DNA of 64,000 nucleotides from Scylla paramamosain (Eukaryota > Arthropoda > Malacostraca > Decapoda > Portunidae), in contig NC_087166.1 in NCBI RefSeq assembly GCF_035594125.1, positions 20,738,766 through 20,802,765 of the forward strand, in the 5' to 3' direction. This document shows positions 39,849 through 54,458 of the stretch, in pieces. The stretch's first letter is position 1; every line of letters begins with the position of its first letter. Below the pieces are notes generated by a model. The model saw only the letters and a list, made by a program, of their open reading frames with translations, had not been told where the DNA came from and did not search any database. A program made the position numbers and the translations under genes.

Positions 39849-40862
39849 TATTATTATGCACGTCCCTTTTCGGCCTTCAGGCGCCTTCAGGTACACACTT
39901 ACCACTGTAGCAGCCCAAGGCGGTCAGCACACACAACAGGAATCCATTACCACTGTCGTGGTCAGGTTTGTTTGGCTAGTGGGGACGAGGCACGCACATG
40001 CGGCACCTGTCTGGACTCAACAGACTACTGAGAGCAAGAAGGGGCAACAAAACAGGCTCACTAGCACTCCTGTCTTTATTGCCCACACAGAGCAGTACCA
40101 CAGAACACAAGGCACACCACCACACTACAGCATGTCAGGGTTGCACCACTGGCCCTAACTTGGCAAAGCATCTCTATAGCTGGATAGCACATCCCCACCT
40201 CACAGAACAGCTGCAAGTGCTCAGCACACTATGAGGTAATGACTCGTACAGTGTCTCACAGCTAGTATCAAGTACTCACTGTCTTAGTCTGCCGGGGCAC
40301 ACACACTTCATACCATACCCTGGAGTGCAGTCACATCGTTGCAGCGGCAAGCGACCATTGTCATAGCGTCACACAAGGAGAGCAAGCTGCAGACTACCGG
40401 CACAGGTGTTGCATAGGCGGGAAACGGAACAGAACAGAACAGATAGAAAGTTGGTGAAGGGTAAAGAATTTGTACAGAAGAAAAAAAGGAGAGGAAAATG
40501 AAGGACAGAAAGAGAATGAATGTTTGTGGGTAGACCACATTTGTTTCGGAGTCTTTGTTACCACTATATAGGTGAATGATGTTACCCACCTGTGTTTCTG
40601 AGTTGATTAGTTACCTCTGTTGTTCTGGAGTTGATGATTGATGATGCTTGTTGTTACTTGCCCAGTCGATGAAGATGCTTGGAGTGTTGGTAGTGTGGAG
40701 GACTAGAGTGAGATGGTAATTCTGGTAGCTTGGAGATCGTGGATAACTTACGTGATATATGATGTGCGAGTAAAAGGCATGATGATGAGAGTTCTTGATT
40801 TAATGGGTGATAGATTTGTACACACTGGATTCGAGACGATATCGTAATATGGCGAATTGATT

Positions 40863-40962
<100 letters not shown>

Positions 40963-41146
40963 AGGGTGATATGATTTATACCTGAGCAGCTTTTCTCAAG
41001 GCTGACTGTGAATGAGCGAAACTGAGTGAGAGACAAGACTGACTGCTCATGACTGGGTGATTGACTGACTGTGTTTCTGACTGGGACTGAACTTGAACTG
41101 ATCTGAACTGCCTCAGCTCACTACCTGCAGCTGTATTTATCTGAGT

Positions 41147-41327
41147 TAAGGACTGGAAGTGGGTGTAAATTTCCCTTGAGAAGTAGAGAAGGGGGGACGA
41201 ATGCAATTGCTATCCCTAAGGACTTGAAGTGGGTGTGAAGTCCCCTTGAGGTTAAGAAAGGAGGAGAAATCACCAGCAGGGAAGATAAAACATATGTACG
41301 CAGGTGTTATCCCTAAGGACTGGAAGT

Positions 41328-41345
<18 letters not shown>
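41147..41345. repeat. Three diverged tandem units
   Basis: Units starting near 41147, 41215 and 41311 share AAGGACTGGAAGTGGGTGTG and a following TCCCTTGA, with variable spacers (about 68 and 96 bp). Confidence 0.75.
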
Positions 41346-41811
<466 letters not shown>

Positions 41812-41817
41812 ATACTC

Positions 41818-42018
<201 letters not shown>

Positions 42019-42295
42019 TAATTGTTGAGACTGATACACTTTGTTATTTTTCATTTGTTGACTGTAATATTGAGAGAAGGCACGAGCTTGTAATTTGTCT
42101 TAATTTAGGCATTTTTACCCTGTCTCAGAGGTTGCCTTTAAGTATTTATTTATTTTTTTTTTTCCGTATAATAAGTAGAAGCCAGCTAATCCGCCACCGT
42201 CCTTATCAACAAGACTACTTGTATAATATACTTATATATACATTTACACACATATACACATACGAGTATACATTATTTATTTTGTTTTCTTTTTT

Positions 42296-42397
<102 letters not shown>

Positions 42398-42984
42398 AAT
42401 GCAAGCAGAAACTAACTGATTCCTCCACCAGTCCTCAACAAGACTATTTGCATATTACTGTATGTGCAAGTGTGAATGTTAAATTAGCCCATGTGCACAT
42501 GAATTGTGCCCGTAATGTTTCCTAATTTACATTTTATTTCTTTCTAGGAATGCCTTGTGTTTTTTTTCCTTCCGAGCCAGTGGATGTCTACCCTCTATCG
42601 CCCCAGTTGGGAATGCTCCGCTGAGCATTGCCTCCTTTATAGTCCCTCGTTGGCAGCGGGAAACGGCGGTCTCTCTCTTCTTTCTCATGCTCCTGCTTAG
42701 CAGTGTGGCTAAGGCGAGAAACGAGGATTCTCTCTAGCGTCGCAGTATGGCGTAGCAAGGAACGGGCGCTTTCTTCTCTCTTGGGATCGTCACAGCCCCT
42801 TTTATATCGTTAGCCCCTCTGTGATTGGCCGGCACGCTGCTGCTCTTCTGGCCAACCACAGTGCTTCCCGCGTCCGGTCTCATCTTAACTACTAGCTCAC
42901 TCATTGATTTCAGCGCTGTCAACGCCCATCTTCACTACTCACGGCTCAGTGCTACCAATGTCATCTCCAACCCCCCCGTTTTGC

Positions 42985-43366
42985 AACAATATCATCTGTG
43001 GTTCTTCGCATGTAGTGACCACACATTTTGTCTTTTATTTTGTATGTTGTGTTTATTTCCATCATATGCTTATGTTGTATATACATCATGTGTTTGATGA
43101 AAAAGTGAAGTGTTACTAAGTGATCTAATTTCCCTGATAAAGTGCATTAACGTACATTTAACGAGAAAGTAAAAGACTAATTTGTCAGTGCGAAGTTACC
43201 TTAAGTTTTATTGAACTTCTGTTATGATGTGGAGCTATGATGTGTGTGCTTTTGGAATGATTATTTACTAGTTAATAAATAATTATAGCTTTTTTGAGCT
43301 GCGTATATGGCTTACCACATTGTGAACCCATGGCCTAATCACTTGGTAATCTGGACTTAGTATTCA
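42985..43366 (+). mobile_element. LTR-X, right part of the plus-strand copy
   Basis: Resumes the alignment with the reverse complement of 48075-49405: CTTCGCATGTAGTGACCA, GCATTAACGTACA, TTATGATGTGGAG and CTTGGTAATCTGGACTTAGT. The match fades at about 43366, short of the terminal CATAACA of the other copy. Confidence 0.65.
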
Positions 43367-44015
43367 AATCTTGAAATAGTATAAGGTTTGTTGATAGTAT
43401 TACCTACATGCCCAGCCACCGCCGCGCTCAGACCAACGCCGCCATCACCTGCCCAGCCTGTAAGCGGTGGTCTCCTCAGCAGCCGCGAGGCCAGGCCTGC
43501 CCTCCTCGTCCGCCACACGCTCACAGACTTGATGCTGCAAGTGCTCAGGGTAGCACCTCTGCCCTGCTGAACAGGTCGCAGCTCATCACCTTAACCAGCG
43601 AGCAGCACACCTCACCGCACGACCCGCTACCGGGACCCAAGACTCCTCACTTGCGGGCTGGTGCCCGCTTTGTGTATTATATGTACATTCATGTATATTT
43701 TGTGATATATGAATATATAAAAGATGTACTATAATTCTCAATAAACCTTTAATAATAAAAATAAATAAAGATAAACTGTATCGAAATCCAAGAAGCACTA
43801 TCATTGAATAGAGACTTATACAGCTCCAAAATATCTCTTAACAAACAGTAAGTCAGGAGTTACGACACTGGTGACAGGTGTGTGGGTAAGCCATAATAAG
43901 CCTTGATAAGCCATGATGAGCCATGATAAGCCGTGATAGACCAGAAATTAATAAACAGTGACAACCGGAAACATTTGAGAACATTTTAAGAGTTATGTCA
44001 GTTTAACTAACATAA
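43367..44015. other. Non-coding stretch, GC-rich then AT-rich
   Basis: 43400-43670 is GC-rich without a convincing frame. An AATAAA signal lies near 43740. Repeated TAAGCC(A/G)TGATAAGCC words lie at 43890-43935. It could be the leader or LTR of the gag fragment that follows, but no boundaries were found. Confidence 0.45.
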
Positions 44016-44059
44016 TAATTATGGTACAGGCAGCGCCTAATATTACGGGAAGGAAGGCC

Positions 44060-44560
44060 CCCGACACCCCCTGTTATTATAACCCAACAGCAATTCGAAG
44101 CCTTCATCTCAAGATTCATCCAGAATGATTTCAGCCAAGTACAGGGCCTGAAATACTTTTGTGTTGGTGAAGGGCGCTATGCTGCTTATCCTAGTTTCTC
44201 CTCTCGCACAAATCCCCGTGATTTCTTTAGGGATTTAGAAACAAGGACTCAGTAAAACTGGGATGAAACAGGCAAGCTGCGATACCTGTAAAGGCTTCCC
44301 CTACACGACAGCCAAATAAATCTCAAAGATTTAATCCTCCTCCTCCTGAAAACAACATAGCTCCAAAACAAAGGAGGGACATGCCAGCACCATCTGTTAC
44401 TGTTCCATTTCGCACTGTCAATATGCACCAGACAAATCTGAGAACCGTTGATTGTTACAAATGCGGTCGCTTGGGCCACATAACGAGAAACTGTGGGGTG
44501 CTGCAAGGTCGAGCGTACCATCCCGCCGCACTCGTGACGCACCCACCACCACGATAGTGG
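44060..44560 (+). pseudogene. Retrotransposon gag fragment with a CCHC knuckle
   Basis: A first frame reads VIITQQQFEAFISRFIQND and LKYFCVGEGRYAAYPSF. After a stop and frame change the end carries VDCYKCGRLGHITRNCG, a perfect C-x2-C-x4-H-x4-C zinc knuckle (about 44450-44495). This is the RNA-binding end of a gag polyprotein of an LTR element. No protease or pol follows before the LINE-A at 44778. Family (Ty3/gypsy or other) cannot be told. Confidence 0.6.
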
Positions 44561-44777
44561 GTATCCATGAGCCCCCACAATAGACCACCTGTGTCACACT
44601 GTGCTGTAGTTTTGCCAGATCAGGAAGTAAATGTGTACGAGGAGTGCCATGATCGGACGTGATTGTTTTGTTTAAAGGTAAATGTAGGGAAAAATTCAGG
44701 TCCCCATAGCTGCAGTACTAGATAGTCAGGTCAGGCTACTCATCCTGCCTCCACTATTAAACTCCTTCATCACGATG

Positions 44778-46440
44778 CTTTTATATCCTCATTTTCGATC
44801 CAAAGCTGGATGCTGCGTTTATGTGCGCAGTGACTTAATCTGTGCCTCCATGCTTGCACCTTGCCTAGTCAAACTCTTTCAGCTCTGTCTGTCAACATCT
44901 ACCTTTCCTTCTTGCTGAAAGTTTGCCTACATTCAACCTGTTCCTAAAAAGGGTGACCGTTCTAATCCCTCAAACTACCGTCCTATTGCTTTAATTTCCT
45001 GCCTATCTAAAGTTTTTGAATCTATCTTCAACAGGAAGATTCTTAAACATATATCACTTCACAACCTTCTATCTGATCGCCAGTATGGGTTCCGTCATGG
45101 CAGCTTTACTGGTGATCTTCTGCCTTTCCTTACTGAGTCTTGGTCATCCTCTTTTAGAGATTTTGGAGAAACTTTTGCTGTTGTCTTCGACATATCAAAA
45201 GCTTTTGATTCTGGCACAAAGCTTTGATTTCCAAACTACCCTCCTAAGGCTTCTCTCCTTCTTTCTGTAACTTCATCTCAAGTTTCCTTTCTGACCGTTC
45301 TATTGCTGCTGTGGTAGACGGTCAGTGTTCTTCTCCTAAATCTATTAACAGTGGTGTTCCTCAGGGTTCTGTCCTGTCACCTACTCTCTTCTTATTATTC
45401 ATTAATGATCTTCTAAACCAAACTTCTTGTCCTATCCACTCCTACGCTGATGATACCACCCTGCACTTTTCCACGTCTTTTCATAAACGTCCAACCCTTC
45501 AGGAGGTAAACATTTCACGCATGGAAGCCACAGAACACTTGACTTCTGATCTTTCTATAATTTCTGATTGGGGCAGAGCAAACTTGGTATTGTTCAATGC
45601 CTCAAAAACTCAATTCCTCCATCTATCAACTCGACACAACCTTCCAGACAACTATCCTCTCTTCTTCAATGACACTCAACTGTCCCCCTCTTCTACACTG
45701 AACATCCTTGGTCTGTCCTTTACTTATAATCTGAACTGGAAACTTCACATCTCATCTCTAGCTAAAACAGCTTCTATGAAGTTAGGTGTTCTGAGACGTC
45801 TCCGCCAGTTTTTCTCATCCCCCTCCCCCAGCGGTTAACTCTGTACAAGGGCCTTATCCGTCCATTTATGGAGTATGCTTCACATGTCTGGGGGGGTTCC
45901 ACTCATACTGCTCTTCTAGACAGGGTGGAATCAAAAGCTTTTCGTCTCATCAACTCCTCTCCTCTAACTGACTGTCTTCAGCCTCTCTCTCACCGCCGCA
46001 ATGTTGCATCTCTAGCTGTCTTCTACCGCTATTTTCATGCTAACTGCTCTTCTGATCTTGCTAACTGCATGCCTCCCCTCCTCCCACGGCCTCGCTGCAT
46101 AAGACTTTCTTCTTTCTCTCACCCCTATTCTGTCCATCTCTCTTTCTCTCACCCCTATTCTGTCCACCTCTCTAACGCAAGAGTTAACCAGTATTCTCAA
46201 TCATTCATCCCTTTCTCTGGTAAACTCTGGAACTCCCTGCCTGCTTCTGTATTTCCACCTTCCTATGACTTGAATTCCTTCAAGAGGGAGGTTTCAAGAC
46301 ACTTATTCATCAATTTTTGACCACTGCTTTGACCCTTTTATGGGACTGGCATTTCAGTGGGCATTTTTTTATTGGATTTTTGTTGCCCTTGGCCATAAAA
46401 AAAATATAAAAAAAAATAAAAAAAATAAAGAGATTTGTAG
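44778..46440 (+). mobile_element. LINE-A copy 8 (internally deleted)
   Basis: About 60 bp of endonuclease (FLYPHFRSKAGCCVYVRSDL) joins directly to the RT domain at about 44840 (MLAPCLVKLF), so most of the endonuclease is deleted. RT boxes: FDISKAFD, VPQGSVLSPTLF and SYADDTTLHFS; 45311-45838 is open. A C-rich run near 45820 shifts the frame, and the C-terminal part 45868-46320 is open (150 codons), with an in-frame 27-bp duplication near 46125-46170 (FSHPYSVHLS twice). The tail is A-rich at 46396-46430. Confidence 0.85.
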
Positions 46441-48074
46441 GTGATGACCCAGAGTACACTGCACTGTCATTTCTGCAGCAATGTGATGATGACCAATAGT
46501 AACATTACTTCTAATGCAGACAAGATGTCTTTTGCCCGTTTTCAACTGTTGCTTTTACAGTTATGTCGGCAAGCTCCTTTAACCCTTCATCACTTTAGAA
46601 TGATTATGCTAAATTTCGCAGTAATTTGTTTGTCTACCTTTGGAGCATCACAGACTTATGTTTCCTTTCAGTGGGCTTTTCATTATGCTAACTCTTACAA
46701 CACAGCTTGGTAATGCAGGTCACATACTTGCTCTGGTTCGAGCTGCCGAGTATGCCCATAATTCTGTGGAGCTTTTGAAGTCTGGAATTGGGTCTAAAAT
46801 GATCAGAAGATTATAGATAAACTTCAACTCTTCTTAGAGTTCACTAGGTATATTACTTGCTTACTCCTCAAGAAGCACGTGTTGTTTCTTCCACTGACAT
46901 CAAACCCACTGATTTTTTTTTTTTTTTATTTTGCCCCTAAAAAAATCAGTAAAAAATGCAGAAATTACGTCATTCCCATATCATGTCTCCAGCATCTTCA
47001 CCATCACTTCAGACTTCTCTCGTTGAGTGTGCTCCCCTTTAGGTATTACCTTCAGCCTGGCATCCACCTTTTTCATGCACTTATTGCCAAAAAGATGGTC
47101 ACGCTTACATATGGTGCTTCCGTCATAATAAAGAGCTCAAGTATGCTCGTTTATCGCCGCCACCTGAGCATGAAGCAACTTCTAGGAACGTATCTTCTAA
47201 ACATTTTTCAGGCCACAGTCGTTCTGAACCTTTATCATCTGCTCGTCGTATTCATTTTCACTATTCTGGTCAGGCACAATATACGCACTCTTCGTTTCCA
47301 ATTTCGAGACCTCGCATGACTCTTGAGCGTCCGTCTAAGTTCTGTATCATTCATGACCAGGGTAACCACATGACAAAGGAATGTTTCAGAATTCTAAAAT
47401 GAAAGCAACATCAGGTTGTGACGGCCTCTCAGTCAAATTTTCGTAGATTCCAATCTCAAAACGGGAAAGATTAGTACCTGGTCTACCGTCTTCTTTTACC
47501 CTTCCCAATGTCATTGATGTCTTCCAGGTATGCAAGTATATCAGTGTTTTACTTAAAACTCTCTTCTTTTCCTTGGGAGTTGATACTGGTACTTCTTGTA
47601 ATATACTAAGTGTCCAGGCTTATTCCAGATTTAAGGACTTACTTAAGCTTTACTTACAGCCTGCTGACAATAATCTTTTCAGTGTATAAGGTTCTCGCTT
47701 ACATGTCCTTATTACATTTTTTCCCCCTGTCTCTTGCAAGGCATGTACCACCAAGTACAATTTTTTGTAACCCCTGATTTTGTACTTAACAACGATGGTC
47801 TCTTAGGACTTGTTTTTTTTTTTCCAACATCATGCTATTTCCTATAAGGATAATCTTATCTCTGCAATGGACATTCCGATTCCATTCTTAGCCTTTAAGT
47901 CTCCTGTTCACACTTCTCAGTGCTCACGCTCCATAGATCACGGTTCATCATTGCCTGATTTTACAGAGTCGAAACGTTCAGTCTCTGCTGTGGATGTTTG
48001 TTCTGCCGTTGTGATTAGGGATCAGCATGGTTGCCTGTCATAATCCCCTAGCTCTCCTTTAATTATTGAGTTAA
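46441..48074 (+). pseudogene. Decayed Ty3/gypsy-like element, gag and protease part
   Basis: A frame through 47055-47400 gives two knuckles: CTYCQKDGHAYIWC (C-x2-C-x4-H-x4-C) and the variant CIIHDQGNHMTKEC (Cys2 replaced by His), ending FRILK and a stop. Upstream, weak gag-like words are interrupted by frameshifts and a T-run at 46914-46927. Downstream, about 47575, LGVDTGTSCNILSVQAY holds the DTG of a retropepsin. More frames follow (ISAMDIPIPF near 47860). The element is cut at 48074 by a minus-strand LTR-X and resumes at 49406. Many stops; inactive. Confidence 0.65.
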
Positions 48075-49405
48075 TGTTATGCAAGAGGTGCACAAACCTC
48101 TGTACTCACCAAGTACTGCAACAACACTTCAATACTAAGTCCAGGTTACCAAGTGGTTAGGCCATGAGTTCACAGTGGGGTAAGCCATAAACGAAGCTCA
48201 GAAAAGCTATAACTATTTATTAGCCAGTAGACCATCATTCCAAGAACACGGGCAGGTAATAACAACAATAACTCCACATCATAACACAAGCCGCAAAACT
48301 TCGAGTAATTCCACATGAAATCAATCTCATTTACTTCATCACTAACTGTACGTTAATGCAATTCATTAGGTCACTCAGTAACGCAACAATTTTTATCAAA
48401 CACATGAAACACATGAAACACAGAAATGCACATATAACAATCACATAATAAAATAATCAAACACAACATGCAAAATCAAAGACAATAAAATACCTGGTCA
48501 CTACATGCGAAGTGCCACAGAAAATATCATGTCACTCAACATAACCCAGTATTAAATCCACACATGAGACACAAGAAATATATGAAAACCACAGTATACT
48601 GGACACATATAAAATCGAGATGCATAAGCACATAGGAAAAATCCTCCAGGTATTACTTACAACAAGCACAAGGCAGAAAACGACCGTAGACCTCATGATG
48701 TGTCAATGCGTGCACCTTACAAAAACTGTAACACTATTTTTCCTCCAGGTATTACTTACGACAAGCACGAGGTAGAAAACGACTGTAGACCTCATAATGT
48801 GTCTGAATGCGTGCACCTTACAAAAACTGTAACATGACCCTCGTTGCCTGAGGTCTGAGGGGATCATTCCGTACTCCGCCTTATATTTACTCCTAACTAC
48901 AGCGGTGGCGAACTACATACACTGCTAAATTCATTGGTATCCTTAAGGTCTAAAATCCGACTAACTACTACACTCATCTCTTCCTTTTAAACACATGATC
49001 ACCATTATGTTCGCTTGTCTATTTTTCGTCACTAGAGGCATAAGATTCAATTTACCATTAGGGCACAGTGGATACTCATTCTTACACACGGGTATCTTCA
49101 TTTCTGATGTCCGTCTGGCACGTACAACATCTGGGTCACGAAAGGTGAAGCTTGTTGTGGTTCACGTGCTTAAGATTAATCGCGTGTCGTTATGGGTCAT
49201 TAGCAGACTTTTAAGCCTCTGCCACGTCATCGACACCTGCACCTTCATCGCGCTCACGAACAAGGCGAGCATTGTCCTGAGAAATGCGAGGAACTGGGTC
49301 GTGGGGTTCGTGTGTGGCGTGATCCATGGGCAGTGGGGCATCGTGAGAGGCAACGCCGTGGACGCAGCTGTGGGCAGGGGTGAAATGGACGTCGTGGCTA
49401 CAACA
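48075..49405 (-). mobile_element. Solo LTR-X (about 1.33 kb) inserted in the gypsy-like element
   Basis: On its own strand it starts TGTTGTAGCCACGACGTCC (from 49405) and ends TTGCATAACA (48075), the TG...CA form of an LTR. The same sequence recurs in plus orientation at 39141-43366. It interrupts the protease-to-RT segment of a plus-strand gypsy-like element. No internal region accompanies it, and no matching target duplication was identified. A 75-bp block (CTCCAGGTATTACTTAC to CTGTAACA) is tandemly repeated at about 48645-48835. The open frame at 48995-49855 crosses its edge and is not a gene. Confidence 0.65.
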
Positions 49406-50340
49406 GGCCCTATGAGTTTTGTTCGCCTTCCCATCCACATGGCAAATGCGCCTGTTGACTCGTGTGTCTTATTTTTGCCAGACCCTTTCTGCATTTGTAG
49501 GTTACCTCTTGAAAGTATTCTTTCATGTGTTCGGGATGGTAATATAAATGACGCCCTAGTGACTAGTCTAACCGGTGCCCCGATTTCAAGTGGCATACTT
49601 GTTGCTTCTTTTGAAGTCTGCAATAATAAGTCCTTTCATGACCTTCCACACCTTATTTCTTCTGTTTCCCCTAATACAGATTTTTTTCATGACCATGTTG
49701 ATCTCTGTATTAGCATTCGGCTCATGTTAAGCTGCTGGACTTTTCAACAGCAAAGTCTCGTCTCCTTGACTTGTTTGTTAAGTACAAACCGGCTATTGCA
49801 TTGCCTAATGAACCGCTTGGTGTCACTGACCGTATCATGCATCACAACTGGTTGAAACCTGATACACGTCTTTCCTTTATGCCCTCTTATAGTTCGCCTA
49901 ACACTCAATGCGCTGTTGTTCAGGATCCAGTTGGTGGAATGCTAAAAGATGGTATCACCACCACTTGATGTCACTGACCGTATCATGCATCACAATTAGT
50001 CGAAACCTGATACACATCTTTCTTTTGTAGTTTCCTATAGTCTGTCTCACAGTCAATGCACTGTTGTTCAGGATTTAGTTGGTGGAATGCTGAAAGATGG
50101 TATTATTCAAGAATCACCTCCGTGAAATTCACCACTTTTCTTGGTTCCTAAGAAAGACAGCTCTTATGGTGCTGTAGTTGATTTTCGCAAAGTCAACTCT
50201 GTGACCATCCCTGACCATTATCCTCTTCCTGACCTTTTGCAGTCCATTGGGAAAGATAACATTGTGTTCACTACACGACCTCAAATCAGGTTTTTGGCAG
50301 ATTTCTTTGGACTCCAGTAGCCGTGAGATTACTGCCTTTT
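49406..50340 (+). pseudogene. Ty3/gypsy-like pol: linker and start of reverse transcriptase
   Basis: Continuation after the solo LTR. One frame reads IHMANAPVDSCVLFLPD and ILSCVRDGNINDALVTS, then shifts to LLDLFVKYKPAIALPNEPLG. The RT start follows at 50080-50330: GGMLKDGIIQES, FLVPKKDSSYGAVVDFRKVN and DHYPLPDLLQSIGKDNIVFT. These are the hallmark PLxLVxKKDGxxRxxVDFRxLN and fingers motifs of Ty3/gypsy RT. The YxDD box and the rest of pol are missing after about 50340. Frame changes and stops are frequent. Confidence 0.75.
49819..50105 (+). repeat. Diverged tandem duplication of about 150 bp inside gypsy pol
   Basis: GTCACTGACCGTATCATGCA and TGTTGTTCAGGAT...GTTGGTGGAATGCT occur twice, at about 49819-49955 and 49970-50105, with roughly 15 percent differences. 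The second copy continues into the RT. Confidence 0.85.
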
Positions 50341-50359
50341 CTATACCATCAGGTCATTA

Positions 50360-50770
50360 TAATGGCTCCGTGTCCCAATGAATTTACGTAAGAATAATAG
50401 TGCCATTCAGGCTCAAGGCACGTGGACTCACCTGAGCCTAGATGGTAAGGGTGTGTTGCAGGGGAATTAAGTGTCCCCACTGAGCCTAGGTGACACACGC
50501 TGTCTCCCTGATCCCCCCCCTCAATTAAATTGCCCGTCATTTGATCCCAACCCCATTTTATCCACCTCTCTGATCCCTCCCGCCTTGCTCACCTGAGCCT
50601 GGATGGCACGACTGCTCTCAGCCATGAGCCGGAATGGCATGGCTGTGTAACGGGAGATTATGCGTCCCACACCCCCCTGAGCCCCGGGATGTTGCGCATA
50701 GGCCTGAACCAAAATGGCACGCGTAGGCCTAAGTCCATGGAGATGGTGCATGGACGGAAGTGGAGGAGGG
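50360..50770. other. Non-coding stretch with a repeated CCTGAGCC word
   Basis: Short recurrent words (CACCTGAGCCT(A/G)GATGG, GCCTGAACCAAAATGGCACG) without a regular period. No gene seen. Confidence 0.5.
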
Positions 50771-50819
50771 TTATGCTTACAGAAGCTTACAGATTACTTC
50801 TAGTAGTAAGACTGATTTC

Positions 50820-51240
50820 TCAGGCCTGTGACACCAATTTTTTGTTCAGTTATCTACTACTTGTATTTAGGTGAAGGGTGTCATTTAAATTTGCTTTATA
50901 ATCATGTTTTAGCCCTTGATTTTTCCAGGCTCTGTTTAACTGTCTTTCAAACTTCAAGACCAACGTGGATGCTATTACAGCCTCTGATAGTCTGTTCCAG
51001 TTGTTTGTCACTCTCTAGCAGAATTAATATTTTCAAACATCAAATTTTATTTGTTGCCTGAGGATCTTGCCACTTCCTCTTGTGTACCCTTCTCTTTTCA
51101 CAAATTCTTACAGACTCCATATATTTCATTCATTATCTCATAAACTTCAATCATATCTCCACGGGATCTCTTGTATGCAAGGGTTGGTAAGTCCAGCCTT
51201 CTTAATCACTCTTCTTAATCGTGTCCCCTTCAATAGAGTA
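50820..51240 (-). pseudogene. CR1/L2-like LINE C-terminal remnant
   Basis: On the minus strand, frames in turn read KRSRGDMIEVYEIMNEIYG, a TRG-start line, RVTNNWNRLSEAVIAST and KFERQLNRAWKNQG. These are the successive conserved blocks at the end of CR1/L2/Jockey-type RT proteins (RRxRGDMIExYKI, FSxRVxxxWNxLP, FK..LD). Several frameshifts; no RT palm was found upstream on this strand. Confidence 0.65.
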
Positions 51241-51680
51241 ATGGGGAAGAACATCAATCCTTCCACAGAGAGAAGGGAGGAGGAGACTGGTAACAGTTTT
51301 GTGCGTGATTATTTTTCAAGTTGTGAACAGCACCACCATATTTACTTGGAAATGATATTTATGAACTCCACTACCATATTTATGTGGAAAATTACACACA
51401 GTTATATGTATTATTAACTTTTACTCAAGTAATCGTACAATTTTCTCAAGAAAACATGGTGAAATCCTTAGATGAATAATTCTAATAGACACAAGGTTGA
51501 ATTTCCGAGCAAAACATACATTGCCTGCAGCATATACTGTCGCAACACAAAACAAAACAAAACATTATACAAATACAATGCGATTCACAGAGCTACTGTA
51601 TATGGTCTTCACACCACAGTTCTTCTAAAAGTGTTTTTAAATAACAGTGGTCTTCCTTGACTGTTTTTAGATTCACAGCT
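51241..51680. other. AT-rich non-coding stretch
   Basis: No gene seen. A short CACCACCATATTTA(C/T) word recurs near 51330 and 51370. Confidence 0.55.
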
Positions 51681-51689
51681 GTGGGATCT

Positions 51690-52235
51690 GGAGGAACAAA
51701 GCTCTGCACTGCAGGCATGGAAGGGGCACTCCTCCAGCTCCTGGGGAATTACTTGTAAGATAGGAATCTTAAAGTAATCATCAATGGGCGAGAATCAAAG
51801 CCACAACCCATAAGGGCAGGTGTTCCTCAAAGGAGCTACCTCGGCCCTTTGCTTTGGAATGTGTATGTCAATGATCTGTCACAACTTGTTCTGACCATGA
51901 AGATGTTTACAGATGACATAACACTCCCCTTCAACGGGAGACACTAACGCTGTGGAATGATGAGGAGGTGCTGGGGATAACTTACGACCACAAGTTAACC
52001 TTCAGGACCCACGTAAAGCGACGAGCCAGAGAGGCCTCGGGAATGCTGGTATCCCTGAGGATAATCGACACTAAAGGGCTAGAGTTGCTCAACAAAGGGC
52101 AAGTCCACTCTTCCTTGGAATAAGCTTGTGTGGCTTGGGGTGTCAAAGCCAGCAAGCACCTTGCTCTCCTGGACAAGGTGCAGGACCGGGCGGCGAGGCT
52201 CATCAGGCCCTTTACATTTGAGGAAAGGAGCGTAA
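51690..52235 (+). pseudogene. LINE-D (Jockey-like) reverse transcriptase fragment
   Basis: Reads GMEGALLQLLGNYL, then VIINGRESKPQPIRAGVPQR and YLGPLLWNVYVNDLSQLV (motif PQGSxLGPLLWNVYxNDL), and MFTDDITLPF at the active site (FADD changed to FTDD). A deletion then joins directly to LWNDEEVLGITYDHKLTFRT, and the thumb continues with AREASGMLVSLRI and ALLDKVQDRAARLI. Stops are at about 51750 and 52121. The VPQ box is followed by R in place of G. It resembles LINE-B more than LINE-A but is a distinct sequence. Confidence 0.72.
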
Positions 52236-52621
52236 CGTGAAAAATTAAGCCATATAATGAAAACTGCATCATATTACGTTATCATGTGTGTGTGTGTGTG
52301 TGTGTGTGTGTCAGTCTGTGGGCCATATTGTGAAACACATCCTACAAACCCATCCCGATTATTTTCAGAAAGCTTTAGTAAGTCTAATTGAAATTACACG
52401 GATTTTTATTTTTTTATTTTTTTTCTATGGTTCTAGTGACAGATTAAAAAAAAATTTACATTATTAACAGGAGAAACACTTAAGAATCTGGCTGATTATC
52501 TCTGTGGCCTTCAACAACAATTGTGGTGTAGGAGCAGAACATTTCTGAATATGGGCCTTTGTAGAGCAGAGGGAATAACATTGGGAAAACTTCTCATTGT
52601 ACGAGTACTGCATCTAGACTG
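52236..52621. other. Non-coding stretch with a short (GT)n tract
   Basis: Contains (GT)n at 52285-52310. No gene seen. Confidence 0.6.
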
Positions 52622-52790
52622 CAGTGATTTGCAAACTGCACCGCTGCTATCACCAAAGTGCGCTGTTTAACTTCTCTACATACAGGTGCATCTTCTTTTA
52701 GTCGGCCTGCACTACATTGACTACATCCTCGGTGTGCCATCGAAGTTCAAGATGCAGTGCGCCACTAAGCAACAAAGTTTGAGAATCACT
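52622..52790. mobile_element. Possible small hAT-type MITE
   Basis: The left end CAGTGATTTGCAAACT and right end AGTTTGAGAATCACT (52776-52790) are near-complementary inverted termini of hAT style. 169 bp, non-coding. No 8-bp duplication was recognised. Confidence 0.45.
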
Positions 52791-54077
<1,287 letters not shown>

Positions 54078-54110
54078 ATGTCCCACTTTTAACTACAAAA
54101 AATCAGGTCA

Positions 54111-54458
54111 CGTTATGTTAACACCATTGTGAAAATATCGCAAACCTTACTGGAAAGTAAGGACCAGAAGATTGATCAACTGCAGAGTAAGGAAAATGCT
54201 CTAGAAAACAGAATCAGTGACTTAATCAAAGTGATGATGTAAGTCAGTATGAACGTAGAGACAATTATAGTCAGAGATCCATCATTACCCAGAGAAACTC
54301 ATGATGAAAACTCATTAGAAATTGCTGTTAATTCCATCAAGGACAACCTAAAAATTAATGTTGATCATGCTGACATTAATGTTGCACATGGGTTAGGAAG
54401 TAAGGCAAAACATAGCTTAAATAATCCAGCCATAGTGAAACTCCACCGTCGCCAGAAA

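Noticed and set aside
48995..49855. 286-codon open frame
   Set aside because: Its first half is antisense solo-LTR sequence and its second half is gypsy pol in a mixed frame. It crosses an insertion junction and is not one gene.
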